Assembly: GCA_048465415.1 (NCBI GenBank)
Contig: DBFWLO010000021.1
Coordinates: forward strand, 1 to 64,000
Direction of reading: 5' to 3'
DNA: 64,000 nt
Origin: Scatosoma sp048465415
GTDB taxonomy: Bacteria; Bacillota; Clostridia; Christensenellales; Borkfalkiaceae
Part shown: positions 26,230 to 35,803 of the stretch, piece after piece
Numbering within the stretch: the stretch's first letter is position 1
Layout: each line of letters opens with the position of its first letter
Notes under the pieces: model-generated
Database searches by the model: none
Told to the model about the DNA's origin: nothing
The model's input: the letters and a program-made list of their open reading frames with translations, nothing else
Translations under genes and position numbers: made by a program

Positions 26230-28836
26230 TTAATTTTCCGCCTTTACTTTTTCTTTCAGATCGCTGAGCAGCAGCAGCGCCTGCATGGGTGAGAGGGTGT
26301 CGAGGTCAATATCCAGCAAAATCCGCTCGGCTTCGGAAAGCGTTTTCGGCTCTTCGCCCGGCTCGTCCTGCCCGTTTTCGTCGTCCACGGACAAAATTTT
26401 CTTTTTGGCGATGTCGTTCTTTTCCAACGTTTTTAAAATCCCTTTGGCGCGCAGCGTGATCTCTTTGGGCACGCCCGCCAGCGACGCCACTTCGATCCCG
26501 AAACTGCGGTTGGCTCCTCCCCGGGCGATCTTGCGCAGGAACACGACCGCGCCGTTCAATTCCCGCACCGTGATCTTGTAATTCTTCACCCCTTCGCTCC
26601 GGCTTTCCAGCTCGGTGAGCTCGTGATAATGCGTGGCGAACAGCGTTTTGGCGCGGATCTTTTCCGTCAGGAACTCGATCACCGCCCAGGCGATCGACAG
26701 TCCGTCGTACGTGCTCGTGCCCCGCCCCACTTCGTCGAGAATGAGAAGGCTGTCCTTCGTGGCGTGCAGGAGAATGGACGCCACTTCCGTCATCTCTACC
26801 ATGAAAGTACTCTGATCGAAAATGAGATTGTCGCTCGCGCCGACGCGGGTGAAAATCCGGTCGGTCAACGGCACGACCGCTTCCTTCGCGGGCACGAAAC
26901 AGCCGATATGCGCCATGAGCACGATCAAAGCCACCTGCCGCATATAGGTGCTCTTGCCCGCCATATTCGGCCCCGTAATCACGGCGCTGCGGTTTTCGTC
27001 GTTGTCGAGCAGCGTATCGTTGGGTACGAACCGCTCTTTCGAGATCGCCTCCACGACGGGGTGCCGCCCTTCCGCGATCACCAGCCGCCCGCCGCTGCCG
27101 ATTATTTTCGGGCGGCAGTACCGCCGTTCTTTCGCCACCGCCGCAAACGCGACCAGACAGTCCAAAAGCGCCAGCGCCGAGGAAATCTTTTTCAGTCTGC
27201 CGATATTCTGCGAGAGCACGTCGAGCAGATCGTTATACAGCTTCGATTCCAGTTTCAGCGCCTTTTCGCCGCTCGTTAAAATCTTCTCTTCGAGCTCTTT
27301 GAGCTCGGCGGTGATAAACCGCTCTCCCGTCGTCAGCGTCTGTTTGCGGATATAGTCCTCAGGCACTTTATCCTTGAACGAGTTGGAAACTTCGATAAAA
27401 TACCCGAATACCCGATTATAGCCCACGCGCAGATTTTTAATGCCCGTGCGCTCCTTCTCCCGCGCTTCGATCTCCAAAATGAGCGACCGACCGTTCAGCC
27501 CCACTTCTCTCAGTTCGTCGAGCTCTTTATTGAATCCCTCCCGGATATACCCCCCGTCCTTCATCATCGCGGGCGGAGAATCGGCGATCGCCGAAGTCAG
27601 TAAATCGGCTAAGGGAGTCATATCGAGCAGATCGGAATCCGCCTCCCGCAATATGGCGGAAACGAACCCGCTGAGCTGGAATTTAACGGACGGAATCGCG
27701 TTCAAAGACGCGGCGAGCGCCACGCAGTCGCGCGGCGAAAAATTGCCGTTGGAAATTTTCCCCGACAGCCGTTCGATATCCTTGACCTCGCGCAGGGTAT
27801 CCGCCAGCCCCATACGCACCACGGAGGCGTTAAAGAGCTCCGCCACCCCCTCCTGGCGGTATTCGATCGCGTCGATCTCTTTGAGCGGGGATAAGATCAT
27901 CTGATTTAAAAGCCGCGCACCCATACCCGTCCTCGTTTTATCGAGCAGCCATAAGAGGGAACCGTATTTCTTTCCCTCGGCGTTGCTGCGGACAAGTTCG
28001 AGGTTGCGCACCGCGATACTGTCGAGCACCATGAACTGTTCGTGATCGACGACTTTGACGGAATTGATGTTGCTCAACGAATGTTTTTGCGTCTCCCGAA
28101 GATACTCGATCAAAGCTCCCGCCGCCGCGATTTCCTCCTCTTTGCCGGCGATCCCGTAAGCCGCCAGCGACAGGGTGCCGAACTGTTCGAGCAAATTTTT
28201 CTCCGCGTGTCTGACGTTGAACGCCCAGGGCGCATAGCAGGAAAAAGGAGGCAGGAGATTGTGCCGTATCTCTTTCAGTTCCCTGGAAGCGAGCAGAAGT
28301 TCCTCGTTGCAGATGACCTCGGCGACCGAAAGCCGCACGAGCTGATTGATCGTATCTTCGAGCGCGGAAGCGCCTTTAAATTCGGTTGCGGAAAATTCCC
28401 CCGTCGTGATATCCGTCCAGGCGGTCGCGATCGTGTCCCCCGATTTGTAGAGACAGGCGATATAATTGTTTTTCCTCTCGTCCAGCATCGTATCGTCGAT
28501 GAGCGTGCCGGCCGAAACGACGCGCACGACGTCCCGCTCGACAAGACCTTTGCTTTCTTTGGGATCGGAGAGCTGCTCGCAGATCGCGACCTTTTCGCCG
28601 AGCGCCACGAGTTTGGAGATGTATACGTCCGCCGCGTGGTACGGGATCCCGCACATCGGCGCGCGCTCGTCGAGACCGCAGTCCTTGCCCGTCAGAGTCA
28701 GATCGAGGAGCTTGGACACCTTTTCCGCGTCCTCGAAAAACATCTCGTAAAAATCCCCGAGCCGATAAAAGAGAATACAGTCTTTATATTTGTCCTTCGT
28801 TTCCAGGTAATGCCGCATCATCTGTGAAAGAGCCAT
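26230..28836 (-). CDS. mutS: DNA mismatch repair protein MutS
   Basis: 868 aa. Mismatch-recognition domain with the conserved Phe-x-Glu (FYEMF). ATPase domain with GPNMAGKSTYMRQVA, DEVGRGTSTYDG and the TLFATHYHEL motif. The N-terminus MALSQMMRHYLETKDKYKDCILFYRLGDFYEMF is standard. Followed directly by mutL. Confidence 0.98.
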   Translation of the reverse strand: MALSQMMRHYLETKDKYKDCILFYRLGDFYEMFFEDAEKVSKLLDLTLTGKDCGLDERAPMCGIPYHAADVYISKLVALGEKVAICEQLSDPKESKGLVERDVVRVVSAGTLIDDTMLDERKNNYIACLYKSGDTIATAWTDITTGEFSATEFKGASALEDTINQLVRLSVAEVICNEELLLASRELKEIRHNLLPPFSCYAPWAFNVRHAEKNLLEQFGTLSLAAYGIAGKEEEIAAAGALIEYLRETQKHSLSNINSVKVVDHEQFMVLDSIAVRNLELVRSNAEGKKYGSLLWLLDKTRTGMGARLLNQMILSPLKEIDAIEYRQEGVAELFNASVVRMGLADTLREVKDIERLSGKISNGNFSPRDCVALAASLNAIPSVKFQLSGFVSAILREADSDLLDMTPLADLLTSAIADSPPAMMKDGGYIREGFNKELDELREVGLNGRSLILEIEAREKERTGIKNLRVGYNRVFGYFIEVSNSFKDKVPEDYIRKQTLTTGERFITAELKELEEKILTSGEKALKLESKLYNDLLDVLSQNIGRLKKISSALALLDCLVAFAAVAKERRYCRPKIIGSGGRLVIAEGRHPVVEAISKERFVPNDTLLDNDENRSAVITGPNMAGKSTYMRQVALIVLMAHIGCFVPAKEAVVPLTDRIFTRVGASDNLIFDQSTFMVEMTEVASILLHATKDSLLILDEVGRGTSTYDGLSIAWAVIEFLTEKIRAKTLFATHYHELTELESRSEGVKNYKITVRELNGAVVFLRKIARGGANRSFGIEVASLAGVPKEITLRAKGILKTLEKNDIAKKKILSVDDENGQDEPGEEPKTLSEAERILLDIDLDTLSPMQALLLLSDLKEKVKAEN

Positions 28837-28858
28837 AAAATTTTTTTAACCCGCCTTT

Positions 28859-30208
28859 TTAATTTCCGTTTTTCGCCTCGTCCGTCTCCGCCCCGACAAG
28901 TTCGCCGTAGAGGGAGATCCCGTTCGCTTTGGTGATTTTCAGATCGACGAACTCGCCGATTACGTTTTTCCCGCTCCTGAAATACCCCATGCGTCCGAAC
29001 TCGTCGCGCCCCAGATACAGCCCTTTCTTTTCGTCGTAATCCTCGCAGAGAATCTCCACCGTTTTTCCGACGTATTTTTCCGATTTCTTCCGCGTCAGCG
29101 AATTGACGAGCGCGACGAGCCGCATGATCCTGTCCTTCTGCACTTCTTCGGGGATTTGGTTCTCCATCGCCGCCGCCTTCGTGCCCCTCCGCGGCGAATA
29201 GACGAACGTGAACGCGGAGGCGAAATCCGCCTTTCTCACGAGCGCTTCCGTCGCCTGATAGTCCTCCTCCGTCTCTCCGGGGAAGCCGACGATGATATCC
29301 GTCGTGAGCTCCGCCCCGGGAATCCGCGATTTTAAAAGCTCCGCCTCCGCGAGATATTTTTCGCTCGTGTACCGCCTGTTCATCGCCTTTAAGACCGCGT
29401 CCGAGCCCGACTGCACGGGCAGGTGCACCAGCCGGCAGATCTTGGGGTGCTTTTCCATCACCTTCACGACCTCTTCGTTGAAATCTTTGGGGTGACTCGT
29501 CATAAACCGCAGCCGGAACTTGCCCTCGATCGACGCCGCCGCGTCCAGAAGCTCCGCGAACGTCATGCCCGTGCTTTTGTCCGAGCCGTAGGAATCGACG
29601 TTCTGCCCCAAAAGAGTGATCTCTTTGTACCCTTCCGCCACCAGACGCTTAACTTCCGCGAGGATATGCTCCGGCCGCCGCGAACGCTCCCGCCCCCGGA
29701 CATAAGGCACGATACAGTAGGAACAGAAATTGTTGCAGCCGTACATGATGTTCACCCAGGCGTTGGGATAGCTCGTGCGCAGAGGCTCCTCCCCTTCGAC
29801 GATCTCCCCCTCTTTCTCGCGGATCTCGATCACCCGTTTCTTTTCTTTGAGCCTGCGCTCGATGAGCCGGGGCAGTTCTTCGAGATTGAGCGTCCCGAAC
29901 ATGACGTCGATGAACGGAAATTTCTTTCTGAGCGCCTCCGTCTTGCCTTGTTCCTGCGTCATGCAGCCGCCGACGGCGATGATGAGGCCGGGTTTTCTCT
30001 TTTTGAGCTTTTTGAGCGCGCCGATATTTCCGAAGGCGTGATTTTCCGCGTTTTCGCGGATACAGCAGGTATTGAAGACGATGACGTCCGCTTCTTCCGT
30101 GTCTTTCGTTTCGCGGTAGCCCATTTTATAGAGAATCCCCGCGATCTTTTCCGACTCGTGCACGTTCATCTGACAGCCGTACGTGACGATGTGATACTTC
30201 TTTTCCAT
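28859..30208 (-). CDS. miaB: tRNA-2-methylthio-N6-dimethylallyladenosine synthase
   Basis: 449 aa from the ATG at 30208 (MEKKYHIVTYG). Radical-SAM/Fe-S enzyme that methylthiolates i6A37 made by MiaA. Three N-terminal Cys (GCQMN, NTCCIREN, GGCMTQ) bind the second 4Fe-4S cluster; CNNFCSYCIVPYVRGRE is the radical-SAM CxxxCxxC; a TRAM domain ends the protein. A second ATG at 30238 and the GGAGG between them make the exact start uncertain. Confidence 0.95.
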   Translation of the reverse strand: MEKKYHIVTYGCQMNVHESEKIAGILYKMGYRETKDTEEADVIVFNTCCIRENAENHAFGNIGALKKLKKRKPGLIIAVGGCMTQEQGKTEALRKKFPFIDVMFGTLNLEELPRLIERRLKEKKRVIEIREKEGEIVEGEEPLRTSYPNAWVNIMYGCNNFCSYCIVPYVRGRERSRRPEHILAEVKRLVAEGYKEITLLGQNVDSYGSDKSTGMTFAELLDAAASIEGKFRLRFMTSHPKDFNEEVVKVMEKHPKICRLVHLPVQSGSDAVLKAMNRRYTSEKYLAEAELLKSRIPGAELTTDIIVGFPGETEEDYQATEALVRKADFASAFTFVYSPRRGTKAAAMENQIPEEVQKDRIMRLVALVNSLTRKKSEKYVGKTVEILCEDYDEKKGLYLGRDEFGRMGYFRSGKNVIGEFVDLKITKANGISLYGELVGAETDEAKNGN

Positions 30209-30329
30209 AAATTTCCCGTACTTACGTTTTTCCTCCATTATACACTTTTTCACAAATTTTATCAACTCTTTGAAGGCTTTTCGCCGCGTTTTCATCATAA
30301 ATTGTAAAAATAGGCAGATAATATTTTTA

Positions 30330-32576
30330 ATGAAAAAGACATGGAAGATATTGCTGACTATATGCGGCTGTTTCGCCGTGCTCGCGGCGGGCGGAGCGAC
30401 TTATTACGCCGTCGTCACCCGCGACGCGGCGCTGGATCCTCAAAAACTCGTTTTATCCGACGATAAGTTGGAGATTTTCGACGCGGCGGACGAAGCGGTG
30501 AAGAACGTTTCGTCCTTTGAAACGCGCGAAATTTTCAGGCTCGAAACGCTGCCGCCCAAAGCAAAACTCGCCTTCGTCGATACCGAAGACAAACGCTTTT
30601 ACAGCCACGGCGGTTTCGACTACAAACGCATGGCGAAGGCGACCTTGAAAAACCTGCGTTCCCGCTCTTTCAAAGAGGGCGCTTCCACCATTTCCCAACA
30701 GCTCATCAAGAACACGCATCTTTCCCAGGAAAAGACGATCCAGAGAAAGCTCAAAGAGTTCAAGCTGACGAGACAGCTCGAAAAGAAGTATTCCAAAGAC
30801 GAGATCCTCGAAAAATATCTCAACACCATCTATTTCGGCCACAGCTGTTTCGGCCTGCAATCGGCGGCGGAGTTTTATTTCGACAAACAGCCCGGCGAGC
30901 TCGACCTCGCCGACGCGGCGATCCTCGCGGGACTCATCAAATCGCCCAATAACTACTCCCCCTTCAAACACCCCGAAAACTGCGTCAGCCGCAAAAAGGT
31001 GGTGCTTTCGGCCATGCTCGCCCAGGGGCATATCACCGAGGAGGAACGAGCCGAGGCGATCGCCAAGCCCCTCCCCGGCAAACCGTCCAAAGCGTCGCTG
31101 GACAAGAGCTATTTCAACCGCGTCTACGACGAACTCGAAGAGCTTTCGGAGCGGTACGACTTCACGCTCGGCGGCAACATCCGCATTTACACTTATCTCG
31201 ATCAGGAGCTGCAAACCTATCTCGAATCGCTGGCGGGAGAGAGCGAAACGGATAAGGTATACAGCGTGCTCGACGTCGGCGGCGCGGGCTTTAAAGCCTA
31301 CTATTCGACGGCGGGAGACCTCCGGCGGCTCCCCGGCTCCCTCGTCAAGCCGCTGCTCGTCTACGCGCCCGCGCTCGAAGAGGATCTCATTTCCCCCGCC
31401 ACGCCCATTCTCGACGAGCGGACGAATTTCGGGGGCTACGAACCGAAAAATTTCGACGGCGGCTATAACGGTTATATCAGCGTGCGCGAAAGTCTTTCGC
31501 GCAGCGTGAATATCCCGGCGGTAAAAATTCTCAACACGACGGGAGTCGCGAAGTCGGCCGCGTATATGAAAAAAATGGGCCTGGAAATTCCCGCGGACGA
31601 CTATTCGCTCGCCCTCGCGCTCGGCGGCATGAAGGAAGGCTTTACCCTCAACGAGCTTCTTTCCGCCTACGCCACCTTCCCGGGCGGCGGGGAATACGAA
31701 GCGGCGGGCTTTATCCGGGAGATCGTCGTCGACGGACACACCGCCTATCATAGAGCCCGCAAAAAAACGCGCGTCTTTTCCGAGGACACCGCTTATCTCA
31801 TCGACGATATGCTCAAAACGGCGGCGAAAACGGGCACCGCGAAAAAACTGCGTTCCCTGCCCTTCCCGATCGCCGCCAAAACGGGCACCGGCGGCACGAA
31901 AAACGGCAACACCGACGCTTACGCGCTCTCCTATACGACGCGGGACTGCGTGGGCGTATGGCTGGGCAACGCGGACAATACCCTCACCGAGATCACGGGC
32001 GGCGGCCTGCCCGCAAACGTCGCGCTGAAAATCAACGAGTATCTCTACCGCGACCGCGCGCCCGAGGACTTTAAACGCCCGGAGGGAGTCGAGAACGCCA
32101 GTCTCGACAAAACGGAGTACGAGGCCGCGCACAATATAACGCTCGCCGACGAAAACGCGCCCGTCGAATGCCGCTTTTCCGAACTCTTCAAAAAGAGCGC
32201 TCTCCCTTCCACCCGCTCGCAAAGCTATACCCGCCCCGCCATTTCCCCGCCCGTTCTTTTTTACGAAAACGGAAAAGTGACGATCCGCTTCAAAGCGGGC
32301 GCGCCCGAAGCCTACGAATACACGGTGGACCGCTTCGACTCTGTCAGACATACTACCGTCTATGCGGGGAACTATACGGAGCTGGTCGTAGACGAAGGGC
32401 TCGAAAGCGGAAAAAATTACGTCTATACCGTCACCCCTTCCTACAAAGGAATCAAAGGAAAGGAAATCGTCCTGCCGACCGTCACTACGAAGGGCGGAGA
32501 CGGAAGCGGCGGACTTCGGCCGGTGGTGCCGGACACGCCACCCGAGATCGTCGAAAAAGATTGGTGGAATTATTAA
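30330..32576 (+). CDS. Class A penicillin-binding protein (transglycosylase/transpeptidase)
   Basis: 748 aa from the ATG at 30330. TM helix ILLTICGCFAVLAAGG, GT51 domain (EDKRFYSHGGFDYK with catalytic Glu; EGASTISQQLIKNTH; NTIYFGHSCFGLQSAA), then a transpeptidase with SxxK as SLVK, SxN as SVN and AAKTGTGG. The C-terminal 140 residues look like a fibronectin-type-III module (YEYTVDRFDSVRHTTVYAGNY). It polymerises and cross-links peptidoglycan outside the membrane. Divergent from miaB; weak RBS. The GSLVKP site replaces the commoner GSTFKP but keeps the Ser and Lys. Confidence 0.95.
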   Translation: MKKTWKILLTICGCFAVLAAGGATYYAVVTRDAALDPQKLVLSDDKLEIFDAADEAVKNVSSFETREIFRLETLPPKAKLAFVDTEDKRFYSHGGFDYKRMAKATLKNLRSRSFKEGASTISQQLIKNTHLSQEKTIQRKLKEFKLTRQLEKKYSKDEILEKYLNTIYFGHSCFGLQSAAEFYFDKQPGELDLADAAILAGLIKSPNNYSPFKHPENCVSRKKVVLSAMLAQGHITEEERAEAIAKPLPGKPSKASLDKSYFNRVYDELEELSERYDFTLGGNIRIYTYLDQELQTYLESLAGESETDKVYSVLDVGGAGFKAYYSTAGDLRRLPGSLVKPLLVYAPALEEDLISPATPILDERTNFGGYEPKNFDGGYNGYISVRESLSRSVNIPAVKILNTTGVAKSAAYMKKMGLEIPADDYSLALALGGMKEGFTLNELLSAYATFPGGGEYEAAGFIREIVVDGHTAYHRARKKTRVFSEDTAYLIDDMLKTAAKTGTAKKLRSLPFPIAAKTGTGGTKNGNTDAYALSYTTRDCVGVWLGNADNTLTEITGGGLPANVALKINEYLYRDRAPEDFKRPEGVENASLDKTEYEAAHNITLADENAPVECRFSELFKKSALPSTRSQSYTRPAISPPVLFYENGKVTIRFKAGAPEAYEYTVDRFDSVRHTTVYAGNYTELVVDEGLESGKNYVYTVTPSYKGIKGKEIVLPTVTTKGGDGSGGLRPVVPDTPPEIVEKDWWNY

Positions 32577-32580
32577 TTGT

Positions 32581-32628
32581 CGAAAAAGCCTTTAAACGAG
32601 AGACACACTCCGTTTAAAGGCTTTTTCG
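32581..32628. terminator. Bidirectional terminator with an 18-bp perfect stem
   Basis: CGAAAAAGCCTTTAAACG (32581-32598) and its exact reverse complement (32611-32628), loop of 12 nt. The CTTTTT at the 3' side on the plus strand and the AAAAAG on the 5' side allow termination both ways, between the PBP and thiI. Confidence 0.85.
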
Positions 32629-32696
32629 GTAAACGTTTACATTCCTATATTCCCACTTTTCCCGCCCCCCCTGAAAACGGTTCCGCAAACGTTTAC
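32629..32696. repeat. Two LacI-type palindromes 56 bp apart
   Basis: GTAAACGTTTAC (32629-32640, perfect palindrome) and GCAAACGTTTAC (32685-32696, one mismatch, overlapping the thiI stop). Both resemble operators of LacI/GalR/PurR regulators. They lie between convergent genes and not at a promoter, so their role is unclear. Confidence 0.4.
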
Positions 32697-33847
32697 AGCT
32701 CAATGATTTCCAGACTTTCCAGGGCTTCCGCGATCAGTCCTTCCACGTCGAGTTTGCGCTCCTCTTCGAGAATATCTTTAAGTTTGGGGCGAATCGCGGG
32801 ATAGTCGGGCAGAAAGACGGTGCAACAATCCTCGTACGGGCGGATAGAAACGTCGTAGGCGCCTATTTTCACCGATCTTTCGATGATCTCGTTTTTGTCG
32901 AAGCCGACGAGCGGGCGCAGGACGGGCAGTTTTTCGACGACCGAATTGGAGGACGTCATGCCCTCGATCGTCTGGCTGGCGACCTGACCGAGACTTTCCC
33001 CCGTAATGAGGCACTGCGCGCGGAGCTTTACCGCCTGCCGTTCCGCGATGCGGAACATGAACCGCCGCAAAAGGGTGATCATGAGCTCGGGCGCGCATTT
33101 TTCGTGTATAGCCTCCTGAATATGCGTGACGCTGACGGTATGAAGCCGCGTTACGCCGGTATAGGCGGAAAGAATCTTTGAAAGCTCGACGACCTTTTCT
33201 TTCGCCTGCATATTCGTGTACGGATAGCTATGGAAATGCAGGCATTCCACCGTCATGCCCCGCTTGGCCATCATATGCCCGGCCACGGGACTGTCGATGC
33301 CGCCGGAAATGAGCAGCAGCCCTTTTCCCGCCGTGCCCACGGGCATGCCGTTCGCGCCTTCGCAGAAATTGCCGAAGACGAGCGCCGTGCCGTTTTCGCG
33401 GATATCGACGTAAACGGTGAACGACGGCTCGTGCACGTCTACCGTCAGCGCGGGGAACTCAGCGAGCAATCTCGCGCCGAGTTCCCGGCTGATCTCCATC
33501 GAAGTGAGCGGGTATTTTTTATCGCCGCGGTGCGTCTCCACCTTAAACGTGCCGCTCGTCTTGGAAACGAGCGCCGCGGCCTCGAATACGGAGTCGAGAT
33601 CCGCCGCCGTCTCGAAAGCGACGCTCAGAGAATGGATCCCGAATACCTTTTTCAGCCTTATAAGAATGGCGTCCGCGTCCTCCTCGCCGAAATTCTCGAC
33701 GAGATAGCGGCCGCTGTAACGGCGCAGTTCGTGGCGCACGCCGCGCAGAGCGCGTTCGATGTTCGTGGAAAACACCCGCTCGAAGAACCCTCTGTTTTTG
33801 CCTTTTAAAAATAATTCCGCATAGCGGATAATCACGACCTTTTTCAA
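32693..33847 (-). CDS. thiI: tRNA 4-thiouridine synthase ThiI
   Basis: 384 aa with TTG start at 33847; AGAGG lies 8 nt upstream. Ferredoxin-like and THUMP N-terminus (AELFLKGKNRGFFE), PP-loop SGGIDSPVAGHMMAKRG, and CTVFLP motif late. The rhodanese domain found in E. coli is absent, as usual in Bacillota. It adenylates U8 and transfers sulfur from the cysteine desulfurase encoded 22 bp upstream. Confidence 0.95.
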   Translation of the reverse strand: MKKVVIIRYAELFLKGKNRGFFERVFSTNIERALRGVRHELRRYSGRYLVENFGEEDADAILIRLKKVFGIHSLSVAFETAADLDSVFEAAALVSKTSGTFKVETHRGDKKYPLTSMEISRELGARLLAEFPALTVDVHEPSFTVYVDIRENGTALVFGNFCEGANGMPVGTAGKGLLLISGGIDSPVAGHMMAKRGMTVECLHFHSYPYTNMQAKEKVVELSKILSAYTGVTRLHTVSVTHIQEAIHEKCAPELMITLLRRFMFRIAERQAVKLRAQCLITGESLGQVASQTIEGMTSSNSVVEKLPVLRPLVGFDKNEIIERSVKIGAYDVSIRPYEDCCTVFLPDYPAIRPKLKDILEEERKLDVEGLIAEALESLEIIEL

Positions 33848-33869
33848 AATATCTGCCTCTTTTATCAAA

Positions 33870-35003
33870 TCATTTCATTTTCGCCGCCAGCTCGCGCGCA
33901 ACCTCGTTAAGCAATTCCGCGCCCCGGCGGATTTCTTCCTCGTCGGTATGTTGGGAAAAACTCAGCCGCAGCACGCCTTCGGCGATTTTTTTATCGTAGC
34001 CGCAGGCCAGGATCACCCGGCTGTAACGGATTTTCGCGTTGGACGAGCACGCGGATCCCGTGCCGACGATCAGCCCTTTATCCTCCGCCTTATGCAGCAG
34101 CGTTTCGCCTCTCAGCCCCGGCGCGGACACGCTCAGGATATACGGCGAGCCCGCTTCGGAAGAGATCCTCACAAAAATTTCTTTATCGAGCAGCGTCCAA
34201 AGCTCTTCTTTCAGCCGCCCGATCCGCTCGCCGTCCGCCCGCAGATCCTTGAATTTTTCTTCCGCGGCGTACTCGAACGCCTTGATCCCGAACACGTTTT
34301 CCGTGCCGCTTCTTCGCCCGTCCTCCTGTCCGCCGCCGAAAAGAAACGGCCGGTCCGTCAGCGATTTCCTTTTAATCAGAGCGCCCGTGCCTTTCAACCC
34401 GCCGATCTTGTGCGCGCTCACGGAATAAAGATCGATCTCTTTTGCAAGACGAACGGGTATTTTCCCGTACGCCTGCACGCCGTCGCTGTGAAAGATTGTT
34501 CTGGGATTTTTCTCTTTGACCAGTCGGGCGATCTCGTTCACGTCGTTGATCGCGCCCGTCTCGTTGTTGACGTGGATCACCGATACGAGCGAAGTCTTTT
34601 CGTCGACGAGGTTTAAAAGCGCGGGAACGTCCACGCCGCCGTCCTTACGAAGGGGCGCGAATCTCGCTTCCGCCGTACCTCGCTTCTGCAATTCCGCGAC
34701 CGCCGCCGCCACGGCGGAATGTTCCCCCGCCGTCGTCACGACGTTCCCCCGCTTCCCGTACCCGAAAACGGCCTGGTTATCCGCCTCCGTGCCGCCCGAA
34801 GTGAAGATCAGCCCGAAGGTCTCCCCGTCCGCGACGCGGGAAAGAAGCGCCGCGCGCGCTTCCTGCAAAGCGCCGTGCGCGGCCAGCCCCGGCCGGTACA
34901 GACCGGAGGGATTGAAATAATTTTCCGTCAGATATTCCTGCGCGCGGGAAAGCGCCCGCGCGTCGGGCTTCGTCGTGGCGGCGTTATCGAAATAGATCAT
35001 CAT
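33870..35003 (-). CDS. Cysteine desulfurase (NifS/IscS type)
   Basis: 377 aa, PLP enzyme that releases sulfur from Cys as a persulfide. PLP lysine in YSVSAHKIGGLKG, upstream SDGVQAYGK, catalytic Cys in GSACSSNAK. Overall close to the ThiI-linked NifZ/YrvO group. Paired with thiI, so the likely sulfur acceptor is ThiI. Confidence 0.94.
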   Translation of the reverse strand: MMIYFDNAATTKPDARALSRAQEYLTENYFNPSGLYRPGLAAHGALQEARAALLSRVADGETFGLIFTSGGTEADNQAVFGYGKRGNVVTTAGEHSAVAAAVAELQKRGTAEARFAPLRKDGGVDVPALLNLVDEKTSLVSVIHVNNETGAINDVNEIARLVKEKNPRTIFHSDGVQAYGKIPVRLAKEIDLYSVSAHKIGGLKGTGALIKRKSLTDRPFLFGGGQEDGRRSGTENVFGIKAFEYAAEEKFKDLRADGERIGRLKEELWTLLDKEIFVRISSEAGSPYILSVSAPGLRGETLLHKAEDKGLIVGTGSACSSNAKIRYSRVILACGYDKKIAEGVLRLSFSQHTDEEEIRRGAELLNEVARELAAKMK

Positions 35004-35025
35004 GACGGCGCATTTCCTTTTCGTC

Positions 35026-35685
35026 TCAGTTTCTCTTCTTTTTTTCCTGGCTCACGTAATCCGATTCCAGCGTGCCGCGTTTGACGAACCGCAGAATGTT
35101 GACCAGAAGTTCCTCCCGGCATTCGAGAATACACAGCTTCTTGCCGGCGTTGCCGCCGATTAAGATATACATGAAAAATTTTCCTTCCGCCGGTTCGTCG
35201 TTGGGCGTGAGCAGCACCTGCCTGGTCGAGGGATCGGAACGCAGACGGTCGTAACCGGCGTTCTCCACGTCCCCGATCTGCAAAATCTCCTCCGGCTGGA
35301 TCTTATAGAGAAATTTGCGCCGGTTGACATTGAAAACTTTGGCGATTCTAAGTTCCCCGGACACAAACGTGTAGTCGTAACTGACGTTCACGCGCTTTCT
35401 CCACCAGTACAGGAAAACCCAAAGGAGCACCAAAGACACAAGAGGCATCGCGAAAAAGATCGCCATTCCCCGCGCCCCCGCGATCGAGTTCGCCCAATCC
35501 TCCGCCGATATGCCTTCGGGCGGCGCAGATTTATTGAACGAAGCCACAAGATTGGGAATAAGGAGCATCAGACAAACGGCGGCCAGCACCACCACCGCCC
35601 AGGAACAAACCGTGATGATCTTGTATTTCTTTTCCGATTTGGCCGCGTTTTTATTCACCGCGCTCTCTTCGTATAAAACGTCCAT
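35026..35685 (-). CDS. Membrane protein of unknown function, PH-like C-terminus
   Basis: 219 aa. The start at 35685 follows AAAGGAGAGG; the longer frame to 35763 is not favoured. Two TM helices (TVCSWAVVVLAAVCLMLLIP; MAIFFAMPLVSLVLLWVFL) then a basic stretch and a beta-rich domain (YDYTFVSGELRIAKVFNVNRR) that recalls bacterial PH-like membrane domains. Located 22 bp before the cysteine desulfurase. Role unknown. Confidence 0.7.
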   Translation of the reverse strand: MDVLYEESAVNKNAAKSEKKYKIITVCSWAVVVLAAVCLMLLIPNLVASFNKSAPPEGISAEDWANSIAGARGMAIFFAMPLVSLVLLWVFLYWWRKRVNVSYDYTFVSGELRIAKVFNVNRRKFLYKIQPEEILQIGDVENAGYDRLRSDPSTRQVLLTPNDEPAEGKFFMYILIGGNAGKKLCILECREELLVNILRFVKRGTLESDYVSQEKKKRN

Positions 35686-35803
35686 AAAAACCTCTCCTTT
35701 AAACCAAGCGACGGCAGGCCTCCCGAAAAGCGCGGGAAACGTGCCGTATTCGCTCGATTTCATTTCGCTCGACGGGAGACTCGACGCCTACCCGTTTCGC
35801 GCG

